Positions 6,280 to 13,863 of a stretch of DNA of 15,505 nt are shown piece after piece (within the stretch, counting starts at the first letter, position 1; each line of letters begins with the position of its first letter). The DNA lies in assembly GCF_905371695.1 (NCBI RefSeq), contig NZ_CAJPMA010000039.1, forward strand, positions 1 to 15,505, written 5' to 3'. This DNA comes from an uncultured Campylobacter sp. GTDB lineage: Bacteria > Campylobacterota > Campylobacteria > Campylobacterales > Campylobacteraceae. The translations under genes and the position numbers were made by a program. The notes under the pieces were generated by a model. It was not told the origin of the DNA, searched no databases, and was given only the letters and a program-made list of their open reading frames with translations.

Positions 6280-7974
6280 ATGAAAATTTCGACCAAAGTA
6301 ACGGTAATGGTAGTAGCGTCGCTTCTTGCGCTATTAGTCTCGCTAGTGTCGCTAAATATTTACGAACAGGATAAAAGTATTAATAGCTCCAGCGAGACGC
6401 TGATAAACTCGATAATAGACGGCAAAAAGGTAGCCCTTTTGGAAGAGCTTGATATAGTTTCCGCATTCTTAGAGCAAGTGGGCAAAAGTTACGCCGCGAC
6501 GAATACGAGCAAAGAGGAAACCAGAACGGATACCATGGATTACATTAGCTCGATTAGATTCGGCGCCGGCGGCAAGGGCTACGTAAGCCTTTACGACGAA
6601 AAAGGTATTACCGTATTAAATCCGGGAAATCCGCAATTTAACGGGCAAAATAGGTTCGATGCGACGGACGTAAACGGCGTAAAATACGTACAAAAATTTA
6701 TCCAAAGCGCATCGAGCAGGGATGAAATTATATCTTATACGTTCAAAGCCAAAGACGGCGCTACGAGCCGCCGTATAGCAAATAGCAGATTTATCGACAT
6801 AGCCGGAGAGAGATACGTGATGGTCGTAATCGCCGATCTTGAAAACGCATACGCGATTGCAGAAAAGCAAACCGCCGCTATGCAAAAAGAGGCGAAAGAG
6901 GCCACTACGACGTTTATAGTAATGGCGGTAATGGTCGTATTTATCGCTCTTGCGCTATCGGTGCTTTACGCTAGAATTTCAATTACTAAGCCGCTAAACG
7001 AGCTAATCTCTCGTGCGGCGAACCTTTCAAGCGGTGACGGCGATCTAACGCGCAAACTAGAAGTTCGCGGTAAAGACGAGATCGCTCTTGCTAGCGAAGC
7101 GGTGAATAGCTTTATCGAAAAAGTGCGCGTTTTAATAAGTGACGCTAAAAATTTATCCGCAGAAAATAGCTCGATCGCAAACGAGCTAAGCTCTACCTCG
7201 CTACATACAGGCAAAAGAGTAGAGGAATCAACCTCGATCGTAATGCAAACTAGCCAAAATTGCGGCGCTATTCAAAGCAATATGAGAGACTCTATCGAAG
7301 TGGCTAAAAGCGGTAAAGACGATCTTTCAAAAGCGTTAGGCTACGTAGACGAAGCAAATAGGGCTATTTCGAATTTAACCTCCGAAATTATGCAAACGGC
7401 TCAAACCGAAGGCGAGATGGCAAATAGAATAGATCAGCTAAGCAAAGATGCCGAGCAGGTAAAATCGGTCCTTGTCGTAATCAATGATATCGCGGATCAG
7501 ACTAACTTGCTAGCTCTAAACGCCGCTATCGAGGCGGCGCGGGCGGGCGAGCACGGACGCGGTTTTGCCGTAGTAGCCGACGAGGTAAGGCAGCTAGCGG
7601 AAAGAACGCAGCGAAGCCTAACCGAAATAAACGCGACTATTAACGTAATCGTTCAAGCCATCAGCGATAGCAGCGAGCAAATGAGCTCGAATTCTAAGCA
7701 AATCCAAGAGTTAACCGGCGTAGCTAGCAGCGTAGAGCATACTATACAAGAGATGAGCAACGTAATGAGCGCCGCGATAGGCTTATCGGATAAGACGATA
7801 CAAGATTATATAAATACGGGCAAAAATATAGACGATATCGTTAAAAACATAGACGGTATAAACGTAATCTCTACCGAAAATGCTAGGAGCGTAGAAGAGA
7901 TTGCCGCCGCGGCCGAACATCTAAATAAAATGACCGATACGCTAAACGCTAAACTCGGAGAATTTAGGACTTGA
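6280..7974 (+). CDS. Methyl-accepting chemotaxis protein with periplasmic single-Cache domain
   Basis: This 564-residue receptor reports ligand binding to CheA/CheW. Helix TM1 is at 7-27. The periplasmic domain (about 28-208) contains the sCache-type core: RFGAGGKGYVSLYDEKGITV, then NP..P.FNGQNRFD..D.NGV.YV. TM2 is at 211-231 and HAMP at about 232-285. A long cytoplasmic hairpin follows, with the conserved tip IADQTNLLALNAAIEAARAG (404-423) and then GRGFAVVADEVRQLAERT. The ligand is not readable; related Cache receptors often bind small organic acids. The C-terminus (KLGEFRT) has no CheR/CheB-tethering pentapeptide. ATG 6280 follows GGAGGA (6271-6276). cheB starts 14 bases downstream, so receptor and adaptation enzymes are probably co-expressed. 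Confidence 0.93.
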   Translation: MKISTKVTVMVVASLLALLVSLVSLNIYEQDKSINSSSETLINSIIDGKKVALLEELDIVSAFLEQVGKSYAATNTSKEETRTDTMDYISSIRFGAGGKGYVSLYDEKGITVLNPGNPQFNGQNRFDATDVNGVKYVQKFIQSASSRDEIISYTFKAKDGATSRRIANSRFIDIAGERYVMVVIADLENAYAIAEKQTAAMQKEAKEATTTFIVMAVMVVFIALALSVLYARISITKPLNELISRAANLSSGDGDLTRKLEVRGKDEIALASEAVNSFIEKVRVLISDAKNLSAENSSIANELSSTSLHTGKRVEESTSIVMQTSQNCGAIQSNMRDSIEVAKSGKDDLSKALGYVDEANRAISNLTSEIMQTAQTEGEMANRIDQLSKDAEQVKSVLVVINDIADQTNLLALNAAIEAARAGEHGRGFAVVADEVRQLAERTQRSLTEINATINVIVQAISDSSEQMSSNSKQIQELTGVASSVEHTIQEMSNVMSAAIGLSDKTIQDYINTGKNIDDIVKNIDGINVISTENARSVEEIAAAAEHLNKMTDTLNAKLGEFRT

Positions 7975-7988
7975 TAAAGCGAGGCTAA

Positions 7989-8555
7989 ATGGCTCAAAAA
8001 TTAATCTTGATCGGGGCTTCTACGGGGGGTCCCGGACATATTAAAAAACTTTTAAAAGACGTCAAGTTAAACGGCGCTACCGTAGTGATCGCTCAGCATA
8101 TGAATAAGATGTTTATCGGCTCGTTTGCCGCGCAGGTAGGGCGCGAATGCGGGCTGGACGTACGTCTGCTAAGCGAAAAGACCATGCTTAAAGAAAATAT
8201 AGTCTATATCTGCGATCAAAATTTTATGATCTGCGATACTATGCCTTTAAGCGCGCGTCCCAATACCGAAGAAAAAACTACCTATACGCCAAACGTCGAT
8301 ATACTTTTTCGCTCGGGCGTAGCGGTTTGTAAAAATTTAAGCGTAATGGCGATACTGCTAACGGGCATCGGAGACGATGGGGCGGCGGGGCTTCACGCGC
8401 TATATAAAGCGGGAGCGAAATGCGTCGGCGAAAACGAAGAGAGCGCGATCGTATACGGTATGCCAAAACGCGCCAAAGAGCTAAATCCAAACCTAAAATC
8501 GTTAAATTTAGCTGGCGCGAAAATAGAACTCGAAGGCTTTTTAAATGCTATTTAG
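7989..8555 (+). CDS. cheB: CheB methylesterase lacking a receiver domain
   Basis: CheB removes methyl groups from (and deamidates) glutamyl residues of chemoreceptors, resetting sensitivity. The 188 residues cover only the catalytic domain. The Ser-His-Asp triad is visible: S11 in GASTGG, H37 in AQHMN, and D130 in LTGIGDDGAAG. The usual N-terminal receiver and linker are missing, and no upstream frame encodes them, since the receptor stop is only 14 bases away. CheA phosphorylation therefore cannot control it in the E. coli manner. C. jejuni CheB is also receiver-less, so this is a lineage trait and not damage. GCGAGG (7979-7984) precedes ATG 7989. It overlaps cheR by 11 nt. Confidence 0.93.
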   Translation: MAQKLILIGASTGGPGHIKKLLKDVKLNGATVVIAQHMNKMFIGSFAAQVGRECGLDVRLLSEKTMLKENIVYICDQNFMICDTMPLSARPNTEEKTTYTPNVDILFRSGVAVCKNLSVMAILLTGIGDDGAAGLHALYKAGAKCVGENEESAIVYGMPKRAKELNPNLKSLNLAGAKIELEGFLNAI

Positions 8556-9375
8556 AAAACACGAAACGCAAAATTTAAACGCCGCGCAAGAGATGAAAGC
8601 GCCTAGCGATATGGATGGATTCGAGGAATTTATGCGCTCTATTAAGACGCTTTGCGGGGTAGATTTGGAGCCTAAGCGCGACATTACCTTGCAGCGCCTA
8701 AGCACCTTTGCCAAAAACCGCCAAATAGCGACGTTTAAAGACATCGTAAATATGATTCGCTATAACGCCCAGACGAGGCAGGATATCTTAAATTTGGTCA
8801 CGGTTAACGAGACTTATTTTTACCGAGAATTACCGCAGTTAAAAGACGTAATAGCCTACGCGAAGGACTTGGGAACGGCTAGAATTTTATGCGCGCCGTG
8901 CTCGACGGGCGATGAGGTCTACTCTCTTGCGATGCTAGCCCACGAGATCGGTATGAATGCCGCTTCGCTTCAAATAGTAGGTATCGATATTAACTCGCAA
9001 GCTATTTCAAGCTGTCAAACCGCCGTTTATAACGAACGGAGCTTACACCGACTAGACGGCTATCAAAAGGAGCGCTTTTTTACGAAAGAGGGCGATAAAT
9101 TCGCCGTTAAAAAATCGATGCTAGCGCGCTGCGAGTTTAAAATTCTAAACGTATTCGACGACGCGATGTTTAATCTAGGAAAATTCGATATAGTTTTATC
9201 GCGTAATATGATGATATATTTCGACGACGAATTTCGCCTAAAATGCATCGAACGCTTACATAAAATGCTAAATAGCCACGGTAGGCTTTATACGGGGCAT
9301 GCGGATTTAGTGCCTTACACGGCAATTTATAAGAAGCAATTTTCCGGCGGGACGTTTTATTACGAAAAGGTATAA
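8545..9375 (+). CDS. cheR: CheR chemoreceptor glutamate methyltransferase
   Basis: CheR transfers methyl groups from S-adenosylmethionine to receptor glutamates, opposing CheB. The 276-residue protein shows the family signatures in order: TVNETYFYRE (86-95), the SAM-binding loop APCSTGDEVYSLAM, the acidic strand-end GIDIN, LSRNMMIYFD, and the late GRLYTGHADL segment. An N-terminal helical domain precedes them. I used ATG 8545, which lies inside the end of cheB with GAAGG at 8532-8536; later ATGs at 8593 and 8611 would trim only a variable N-terminus. It ends the operon. The order cheB-cheR directly after a receptor gene suggests one transcript. Confidence 0.93.
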   Translation: MLFRKHETQNLNAAQEMKAPSDMDGFEEFMRSIKTLCGVDLEPKRDITLQRLSTFAKNRQIATFKDIVNMIRYNAQTRQDILNLVTVNETYFYRELPQLKDVIAYAKDLGTARILCAPCSTGDEVYSLAMLAHEIGMNAASLQIVGIDINSQAISSCQTAVYNERSLHRLDGYQKERFFTKEGDKFAVKKSMLARCEFKILNVFDDAMFNLGKFDIVLSRNMMIYFDDEFRLKCIERLHKMLNSHGRLYTGHADLVPYTAIYKKQFSGGTFYYEKV

Positions 9376-9531
9376 AATTTTCGCGACTTCGCACGTTGCT
9401 AGCTAGCGCCTTCGTAAAAACCGCGACTTTGCCGCCCGCTTTGCTAAAATTTCGGTTTTAAAAGCTATGCGTTTTTCCGTGCCTAAATTTTACGTCTACC
9501 GCGGCTTGCATTAAAATTTACCGCCCAAATT
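9376..9531. other. Intergenic region between convergent cheR and MFS genes
   Basis: These 156 bases hold no ORF I trust. They contain the octamer CGCGACTT twice (9382-9389 and 9422-9429), the palindrome GCTAGCTAGC (9398-9407), and several AAATTT words. The end next to the MFS gene carries a small hairpin, listed separately. I see no RNA gene. Confidence 0.5.
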
Positions 9532-9534
9532 TTA
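9512..9534 (-). terminator. Small hairpin overlapping the MFS stop codon, candidate terminator
   Basis: TAAAATTT (9512-9519) and AAATTTTA (9527-9534) form an 8-bp stem with the 7-base loop ACCGCCC. One arm includes the TAA stop of the leftward MFS gene. It is AT-only and short, so its strength is doubtful; it could serve both converging operons. Confidence 0.3.
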
Positions 9535-10731
9535 TGCCTTTATCTCATATCTATTTTTAACCCAAACGTAGTAAATCGCTCCGATAAAAAAGCTAGCGCC
9601 GATAATAGCCGTAATCGCCTGTAAATTTACGCCCAGACGAAATAGCCACCCGATACCGAGCGATATTACCGCGCTTACGCCTAGATATATCATATCGTTA
9701 TAAGCGATTATGCGTCCGTAAAATTTCGGGTCGCAGTTTTGCTGTATCAGCGTGTAGGTGTAGCTCCAAAGCGTCGAGGTAAAAAACCCGGCGGCTAAAA
9801 GCCCCGCAAGCCCCGCGTAGAAGTTAAACTGCGTAAGCGCCCACGCTATTACGCCAAGCCCGTGTCCTAGATAGATAAAAACCAGCGTTTGCTTACCTAC
9901 GATGCGGCTTAAAAATGCCGGTCCTATCATCAGCGCTACCGAGCGCGAGGCGTTGATAAAACCGATGATTAGCGACGTAGACAAAAGCCCTGCGTATTCG
10001 TAATCGGCTAACAGTGCCACGAGCGCGTCGTACGCGGTAACGCCTACGAACGCGTGAAGGAAGATTAAGTGCGCGATGAGCCTATTTTCGCGCAGATAAA
10101 TCAGCCCTTCTTTTAGCATTTTAGCGGCGCTTTGAGCCGCGCCGCTAACTAGACCTGGTAGCTTAACGGAGAATAAAAAATAAAAGCTAGCGATATAGAT
10201 AAATCCGTCTAAAATAAACGCGCTTTTAATACCGAAAAAATGAATATAAATGCCCGCAAGCCCCATACCCGCGGTGTACGAGATTGCCCAGATAATGGAG
10301 TGGATCTCGTTTGCTAGTTTAAGATTTGTAGGGCTTAAAATTTTAGGCAGTAGGCTCATTTCTACTTGAAAATACATTGCTCCCGTGCCGTTTCGAACGA
10401 AAATTAGCGCCAAAAGCAGCCATAAATATTCAAGCGAGGTAATAAAAACCAGCATAAAAACCGTGACGGTCTCGATTAGAGCCATTATTAAAAGCATAGG
10501 TTTGGGGCTAAATTTATCAACCATTATCCCGCTAACGGGCGCTAACATCACGCAAGGCAGATACGCCATCGCAGCAGCCGCCGTGATCGCCCACACCGGC
10601 GCGCGAAGCTCGATTAAAAGCGTAAAAATTCCCGTATGCGAGAACCATACGCCGAAATAGCACATAAGCTGAATTAGGCTAAGCAGCCTAAAATTTCGCT
10701 CGTCGCGCAGCAGTCTAAAATAAGCGCGCAT
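9532..10731 (-). CDS. MFS exporter of the EntS/MFS_3 type
   Basis: This 399-residue inner-membrane protein has about 12 predicted helices. The N-terminus MRAYFRLLRDERNFRLLSL, the loop PVSGIMVDKFSPKP (65-78, in the place of MFS motif A) and the segment MSLLPKILSPTNLKLANEIHS are typical of the EntS-like MFS_3 proton-driven exporters, several of which export siderophores or drugs. The substrate is unknown. Its ATG (10731) directly abuts the stop of the large NlpE-domain lipoprotein with no gap, so it is translationally coupled and probably works in the same process. No siderophore biosynthesis gene is in the window, so a siderophore role is not supported. Confidence 0.87.
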   Translation of the reverse strand: MRAYFRLLRDERNFRLLSLIQLMCYFGVWFSHTGIFTLLIELRAPVWAITAAAAMAYLPCVMLAPVSGIMVDKFSPKPMLLIMALIETVTVFMLVFITSLEYLWLLLALIFVRNGTGAMYFQVEMSLLPKILSPTNLKLANEIHSIIWAISYTAGMGLAGIYIHFFGIKSAFILDGFIYIASFYFLFSVKLPGLVSGAAQSAAKMLKEGLIYLRENRLIAHLIFLHAFVGVTAYDALVALLADYEYAGLLSTSLIIGFINASRSVALMIGPAFLSRIVGKQTLVFIYLGHGLGVIAWALTQFNFYAGLAGLLAAGFFTSTLWSYTYTLIQQNCDPKFYGRIIAYNDMIYLGVSAVISLGIGWLFRLGVNLQAITAIIGASFFIGAIYYVWVKNRYEIKA

Positions 10732-11940
10732 TTATTCGTTCCAGTTTAAGATTATCGCATCTACTTTATAGCTGCTAGGTATTTGCTCCAAGCTTTTTAC
10801 GCTCGTTAAATTTTGAGAATTTTCGATCTTAAACACGGCGTTTAGGCTCGGGATTTTTAGCGAAATTCGCCCGTCCGAGAAGGCGAAATTTTTGATTTTA
10901 AGAGCGGATTTTACCTGCGCTATCGTAGAACCGAGTCCGACGCCTTGCGGACTTTTAAAGCTACGGGATAAAATTTCTACTCGCGTAATAACGCCGTTTT
11001 GAAGCAGATATTTAAATTTCGCCTCGCCGTCTCGGTAAACTACGTGAGAATTTTCGCCCCTGTCGCGCGCGTCTTTTTTGATATTTTTAGCGCCGTAGAT
11101 TTTAATGATATCGCCGCTTTTCATATCCGGCGTCAGCTCGCCTAAAAAATATTTGCCGAACGTATTTGAAACGTCCGTTTTTTGCGAGTATTTACCCGTA
11201 AAATAGCCGGTTTTGCAAATTTGCGCGCCAGAATTCGCGTTTATAAAAATTCCGTCCTTGATTCTATGGACGTCTACCTTAAATTTTCCCGCGTAAACGT
11301 AGAAAATTCCGTTTTCGTATCTAGCTTCGCCTTCAAAATCGCAAAGCTGTTCGCCGCTATCGTCTAGATTTGAATAAACGCCGATCTTAGCGCCGTTTTT
11401 ATAAGGCGAGATTATTACGGCTTGGAAATTTTTATCGTTTTTTAGTTTAAAAAATTCTCCGAAAAATCCGCTTTTATAGTCTTTGTCTAATGCTTTAAAG
11501 TTATAAATTTCGGCCAGTACTCCCGCGCGCTTGTTTTTTTGCTCGTCAAGCTGCGCCAACGCGTTTTTGTAAGGCTCGAAATAGCTTTGCTCGCCGCTAT
11601 TCGCACTTAGGGTTATTAGGTTGTTTTCCGCGCTAAAATTTCCTTCTTGCGTTAAAAATTCGGGGTTATTAGAGATAAAAAGCATCGTTTTTTTGTAGGT
11701 TTTGTCTTTGTTTAGCGTGATTATCGTTTTTACGCCTTCGCATTTATCGCAGGGCGTAACCGCGCTAAAATCGCCGCTAAAATTTCGCGCTAAATCTTGT
11801 TTGATTTCGGTTTTTGCGCCGCTAATTTGCGGTTTTTGCGGGGGCGGCGCCGTTAGGTTCGCGTCGCTTGGGGCGGGAGTTTTATCTCCCGCGCAGCCTA
11901 GAAAAAATAATGCGGCGGCTAGCGCGACTATTTTTTTCAT
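10732..11940 (-). CDS. Large lipoprotein with N-terminal NlpE-like domain and two further regions
   Basis: The 402-residue protein has a lipoprotein signal (MKKIVALAAALFFLGC) with lipidated C16, then a Pro-rich spacer (17-48). Residues about 52-170 resemble the N-terminal NlpE domain: FSGDFSAVTPCDKCEGVKTI with C64 and C67, then LNKDKTYKKTM. NlpE is an outer-membrane lipoprotein of E. coli that reports copper and surface stress to Cpx. A middle region (about 171-255) has a separated Cys pair (C200, C242) around FEGEARYENGIFYVYAG and FTGKYSQ. The C-terminal part (about 260-402) includes KSPQGVGLGSTIAQVKSAL, like several uncharacterised lipoprotein domains. AAAGGGG (11947-11953) precedes the start. 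It lies 10 bases after the smaller paralogue and abuts the MFS gene. Function is inferred only: metal or envelope-stress sensing. Confidence 0.72.
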   Translation of the reverse strand: MKKIVALAAALFFLGCAGDKTPAPSDANLTAPPPQKPQISGAKTEIKQDLARNFSGDFSAVTPCDKCEGVKTIITLNKDKTYKKTMLFISNNPEFLTQEGNFSAENNLITLSANSGEQSYFEPYKNALAQLDEQKNKRAGVLAEIYNFKALDKDYKSGFFGEFFKLKNDKNFQAVIISPYKNGAKIGVYSNLDDSGEQLCDFEGEARYENGIFYVYAGKFKVDVHRIKDGIFINANSGAQICKTGYFTGKYSQKTDVSNTFGKYFLGELTPDMKSGDIIKIYGAKNIKKDARDRGENSHVVYRDGEAKFKYLLQNGVITRVEILSRSFKSPQGVGLGSTIAQVKSALKIKNFAFSDGRISLKIPSLNAVFKIENSQNLTSVKSLEQIPSSYKVDAIILNWNE

Positions 11941-11950
11941 GCTAGCCCCT

Positions 11951-12379
11951 TTATTTTACCTTTTTAAATACGTAAAAATCTTTTAGCTCTCCGGTCGGCT
12001 CTTTACCTTCAAAATCAAGCATGATTAAATTTTCGCCGTCTATTTTATAGCTTTGTTTTTCTTTATAGTTGTCGGTGGTTACGACGTTGCCCGCGATTAC
12101 GGCGTATGTGCCGCGTCTAGCTTCTTTGTATTTATCTTTTGACAAATAAGTCATTTCCGCGTTAAACGTCGCATCTTTGTTTAACGTAAGGCGAGCTTCG
12201 ATGCCAGAGCAGCTTGCGCACGGAAGTTTGGCCTCATAGACGCCTACTACTTTTGCTTCGCCGGCCAGGCATTTTTCCTGCGTAGAGCAAGCGCCGCTAG
12301 GTAGGTTGGTTTGCGGCGTATTACTCGCGCAGCCTAGCAGTAGCGCGCCCGCGCAAAAAGCAAGTACTAAATTTTTCAT
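11951..12379 (-). CDS. NlpE-like copper/stress-type lipoprotein
   Basis: This 142-residue protein carries a lipobox (LLLGC, C17 lipidated) and a single NlpE N-terminal-type domain. The core is GVYEAKLPCASCSGIEARLT with C54 and C57 in the CxxC motif, then LNKDATFNAEMTY and a C-terminal ...LKDFYVFKKVK strand. Two extra cysteines (C31, C37) sit in the spacer after the lipobox. The full E. coli NlpE also has an OB-fold C-terminal domain, which is absent here, so this is the short form seen in many bacteria. TAAAGGAA lies just upstream of ATG 12379. It heads the leftward operon and is probably a duplicate of, or the source of, the N-terminal domain of the next gene. Confidence 0.8.
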   Translation of the reverse strand: MKNLVLAFCAGALLLGCASNTPQTNLPSGACSTQEKCLAGEAKVVGVYEAKLPCASCSGIEARLTLNKDATFNAEMTYLSKDKYKEARRGTYAVIAGNVVTTDNYKEKQSYKIDGENLIMLDFEGKEPTGELKDFYVFKKVK

Positions 12380-12404
12380 GGTTTTTCCTTTAAATTTTGA
12401 TATG

Positions 12405-12423
12405 GTTTGTTATAATACAACTT
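12405..12423. promoter_or_regulatory. Overlapping divergent promoter between the NlpE operon and the SPFH operon
   Basis: TATAATA at 12411-12417 gives a perfect TATAAT on the plus strand (12411-12416) and TATTAT on the minus strand (12417-12412). The arms TTGT and ACAA flank it symmetrically. Predicted leaders are about 32 nt to the SPFH ATG and about 25 nt to the NlpE-like ATG. The symmetry could also be an operator for a dimeric regulator, but nothing else supports that. Confidence 0.5.
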
Positions 12424-12454
12424 GTGTTTAAACAAAATCTATAAAGGACGGGTT

Positions 12455-13402
12455 ATGAGCAGCGAAATTTTAGTTATATTTTTCGTTTTGTGCGCGGCGA
12501 TTTTGGTCGCGTTATTTTTAAAATCGGCGGTAAAAATCGTCTCGCAAGCGGATACTTTAATCATCGAGCGGTTAGGGCGGTTTCACAAAGTGCTTGACGG
12601 CGGATTTCATATAATAATCCCTTTCGTCGATCAAATTAGAAGTGTCATCACGGTTAGAGAGCAGCTGGTAGATATCACCAAACAACAAGTTATCACCAAA
12701 GATAACGTAAATATCAGCGTCGACGGCATCGTGTTTTTAAAGGTATTTGACGGCAAAATGGCTGTTTATAACGTCGATAGCTACAAGCGCGCGATCGCAA
12801 ATTTAGCCATGACGACGCTGCGCGGCGAGATAGGCGCGATGAATCTCGATGACACGCTTAGCTCGCGCGACCGCCTAAACTCCGCGCTACAAAGAGCGCT
12901 CGGAGACGCCGCCGATAACTGGGGCGTAAAGATCATGCGCGTCGAGATCTCGGAGATCTCCGTGCCGCACGGCATCGAAGAGGCAATGAATCTACAAATG
13001 AAAGCCGAGCGCGAAAAACGCGCGATCGAGCTAAAAGCGCAGGCTGAAAAAGAGGCGCTCATCCGCAACGCCGAGGCGCTAAAACAAGAAAAAGTATTGC
13101 AAGCCGAAGCCATCGAGCGTATGGCCGATGCGAAAAAATATGAGCAAATCGCGCTGGCAACAGCTCAAAAAGAGGCGATGGACATGATAAACGAAAGCAT
13201 GGCGCGTAATGCAAACGCCGCCGAGTTCTTGCTAGCTCGCGACCGCGTAGCGGCGTTTAACGAGCTAGCGAAAAACGGCTCGAAAGATAAAATTTTAGTC
13301 CCTTACGAAGCGACTGAGCTAATAGGTTCACTAAGCGTGATTAAAAATTTCATCGGCGCCGGTTCGCAAGAGGGCGCGCAAAATTTAAGTACTAGAAAAT
13401 AG
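12455..13402 (+). CDS. SPFH/Band 7 (stomatin/QmcA-like) membrane protein
   Basis: This 315-residue protein has one N-terminal membrane helix (4-26). The stomatin/prohibitin domain follows: SQADTLIIERLGRFHKVLDG, IIPFVDQIRSV and then the VREQLVDITKQQVITKDN signature. A charged coiled coil runs at about 183-245 (KAEREKRAIELKAQAEKEAL). SPFH proteins oligomerise in the membrane as scaffolds for protein complexes and proteases. I chose ATG 12455 behind AAGGACGGG (12444-12452). An upstream in-frame TTG at 12422 coincides with the predicted transcription start and would add 11 charged residues before the membrane helix. The NfeD partner follows 9 bases downstream, the classic stomatin-NfeD pair. Confidence 0.92.
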   Translation: MSSEILVIFFVLCAAILVALFLKSAVKIVSQADTLIIERLGRFHKVLDGGFHIIIPFVDQIRSVITVREQLVDITKQQVITKDNVNISVDGIVFLKVFDGKMAVYNVDSYKRAIANLAMTTLRGEIGAMNLDDTLSSRDRLNSALQRALGDAADNWGVKIMRVEISEISVPHGIEEAMNLQMKAEREKRAIELKAQAEKEALIRNAEALKQEKVLQAEAIERMADAKKYEQIALATAQKEAMDMINESMARNANAAEFLLARDRVAAFNELAKNGSKDKILVPYEATELIGSLSVIKNFIGAGSQEGAQNLSTRK

Positions 13403-13411
13403 GGCGATAAA

Positions 13412-13804
13412 ATGATAAGTCCTTTTATAATGTTAGGCGTAGGCGTGCTTTTGATGGCGGCCGAGCTTATAGCGTTTTCGTTTTATCTGCTATTTTTCGG
13501 ACTGGGCTTTATCGTCGTGGGAGCTTTAAATTTCGGGCTAAATTTCGCTTGGCAGTATCAAATTTTAGCCGCTCTTAGCGTATCGCTAATATCGCTATTT
13601 TCGTTTCGCAGATTGCTCGTACGAAAATTTAGCAAAAAAAGCGAGATAAAAGAGGATTTTTTAGACGAGCGCGGCGTCGGAGTAGCGCGCGAAGGGATGA
13701 TTTATTATAAAGGAACGATGTGGCACTACGACGGCGATAAAATCGCCGAAGGCGAGCGCGTCGAGATAAAAGGCACGCGAGGCAACCGCGTGATTTTGGG
13801 CTAA
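13412..13804 (+). CDS. NfeD-family membrane protein, short form
   Basis: The 130-residue protein has two or three helices in residues 4-68 (one hairpin interrupted by LNFGLNFAW) and a C-terminal soluble OB-fold-like part (about 85-130) with GVGVAREGMI, GTMWHYDGD, EGERVEIKG and NRVILG. Long NfeD proteins carry an N-terminal ClpP-like protease; this short form does not, so it has no predicted catalytic activity. NfeD proteins are partners of the neighbouring stomatin in membrane quality control. Its ATG lies 9 bases after the SPFH stop, with AGGGCG (13401-13406) as the ribosome-binding site. A 59-base gap without a clear terminator separates it from mqnC. Confidence 0.85.
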   Translation: MISPFIMLGVGVLLMAAELIAFSFYLLFFGLGFIVVGALNFGLNFAWQYQILAALSVSLISLFSFRRLLVRKFSKKSEIKEDFLDERGVGVAREGMIYYKGTMWHYDGDKIAEGERVEIKGTRGNRVILG

Positions 13805-13863
13805 TTTTAAATTTTATAAGCTAAATTTCGCTACTCTACGCTAAAAATTATAAAGGCGAAATT

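Noticed and set aside
8023..8030. Run of six G in cheB, possible phase-variable tract
   Set aside because: It encodes the conserved active-site loop GASTGG and is shorter than the G8 or longer tracts that switch in Campylobacter.
9398..9407. GCTAGCTAGC palindrome between cheR and the MFS gene as a recombination or binding site
   Set aside because: GCTAGC words are common in the surrounding coding DNA and there is no second copy or flanking structure.
9532..10731. Siderophore exporter call for the EntS-like MFS protein
   Set aside because: No siderophore biosynthesis, receptor or Fur-box-like site is visible, so family resemblance alone does not give the substrate.
12422..12454. Upstream TTG start extending the SPFH protein by 11 residues
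   Set aside because: It coincides with the predicted transcription start and lacks a ribosome-binding site; ATG 12455 has a strong one.
12781..13113. 110-codon minus-strand frame inside the SPFH gene
   Set aside because: It is a Ser/Ala/Arg-rich antisense shadow of the coiled-coil region.
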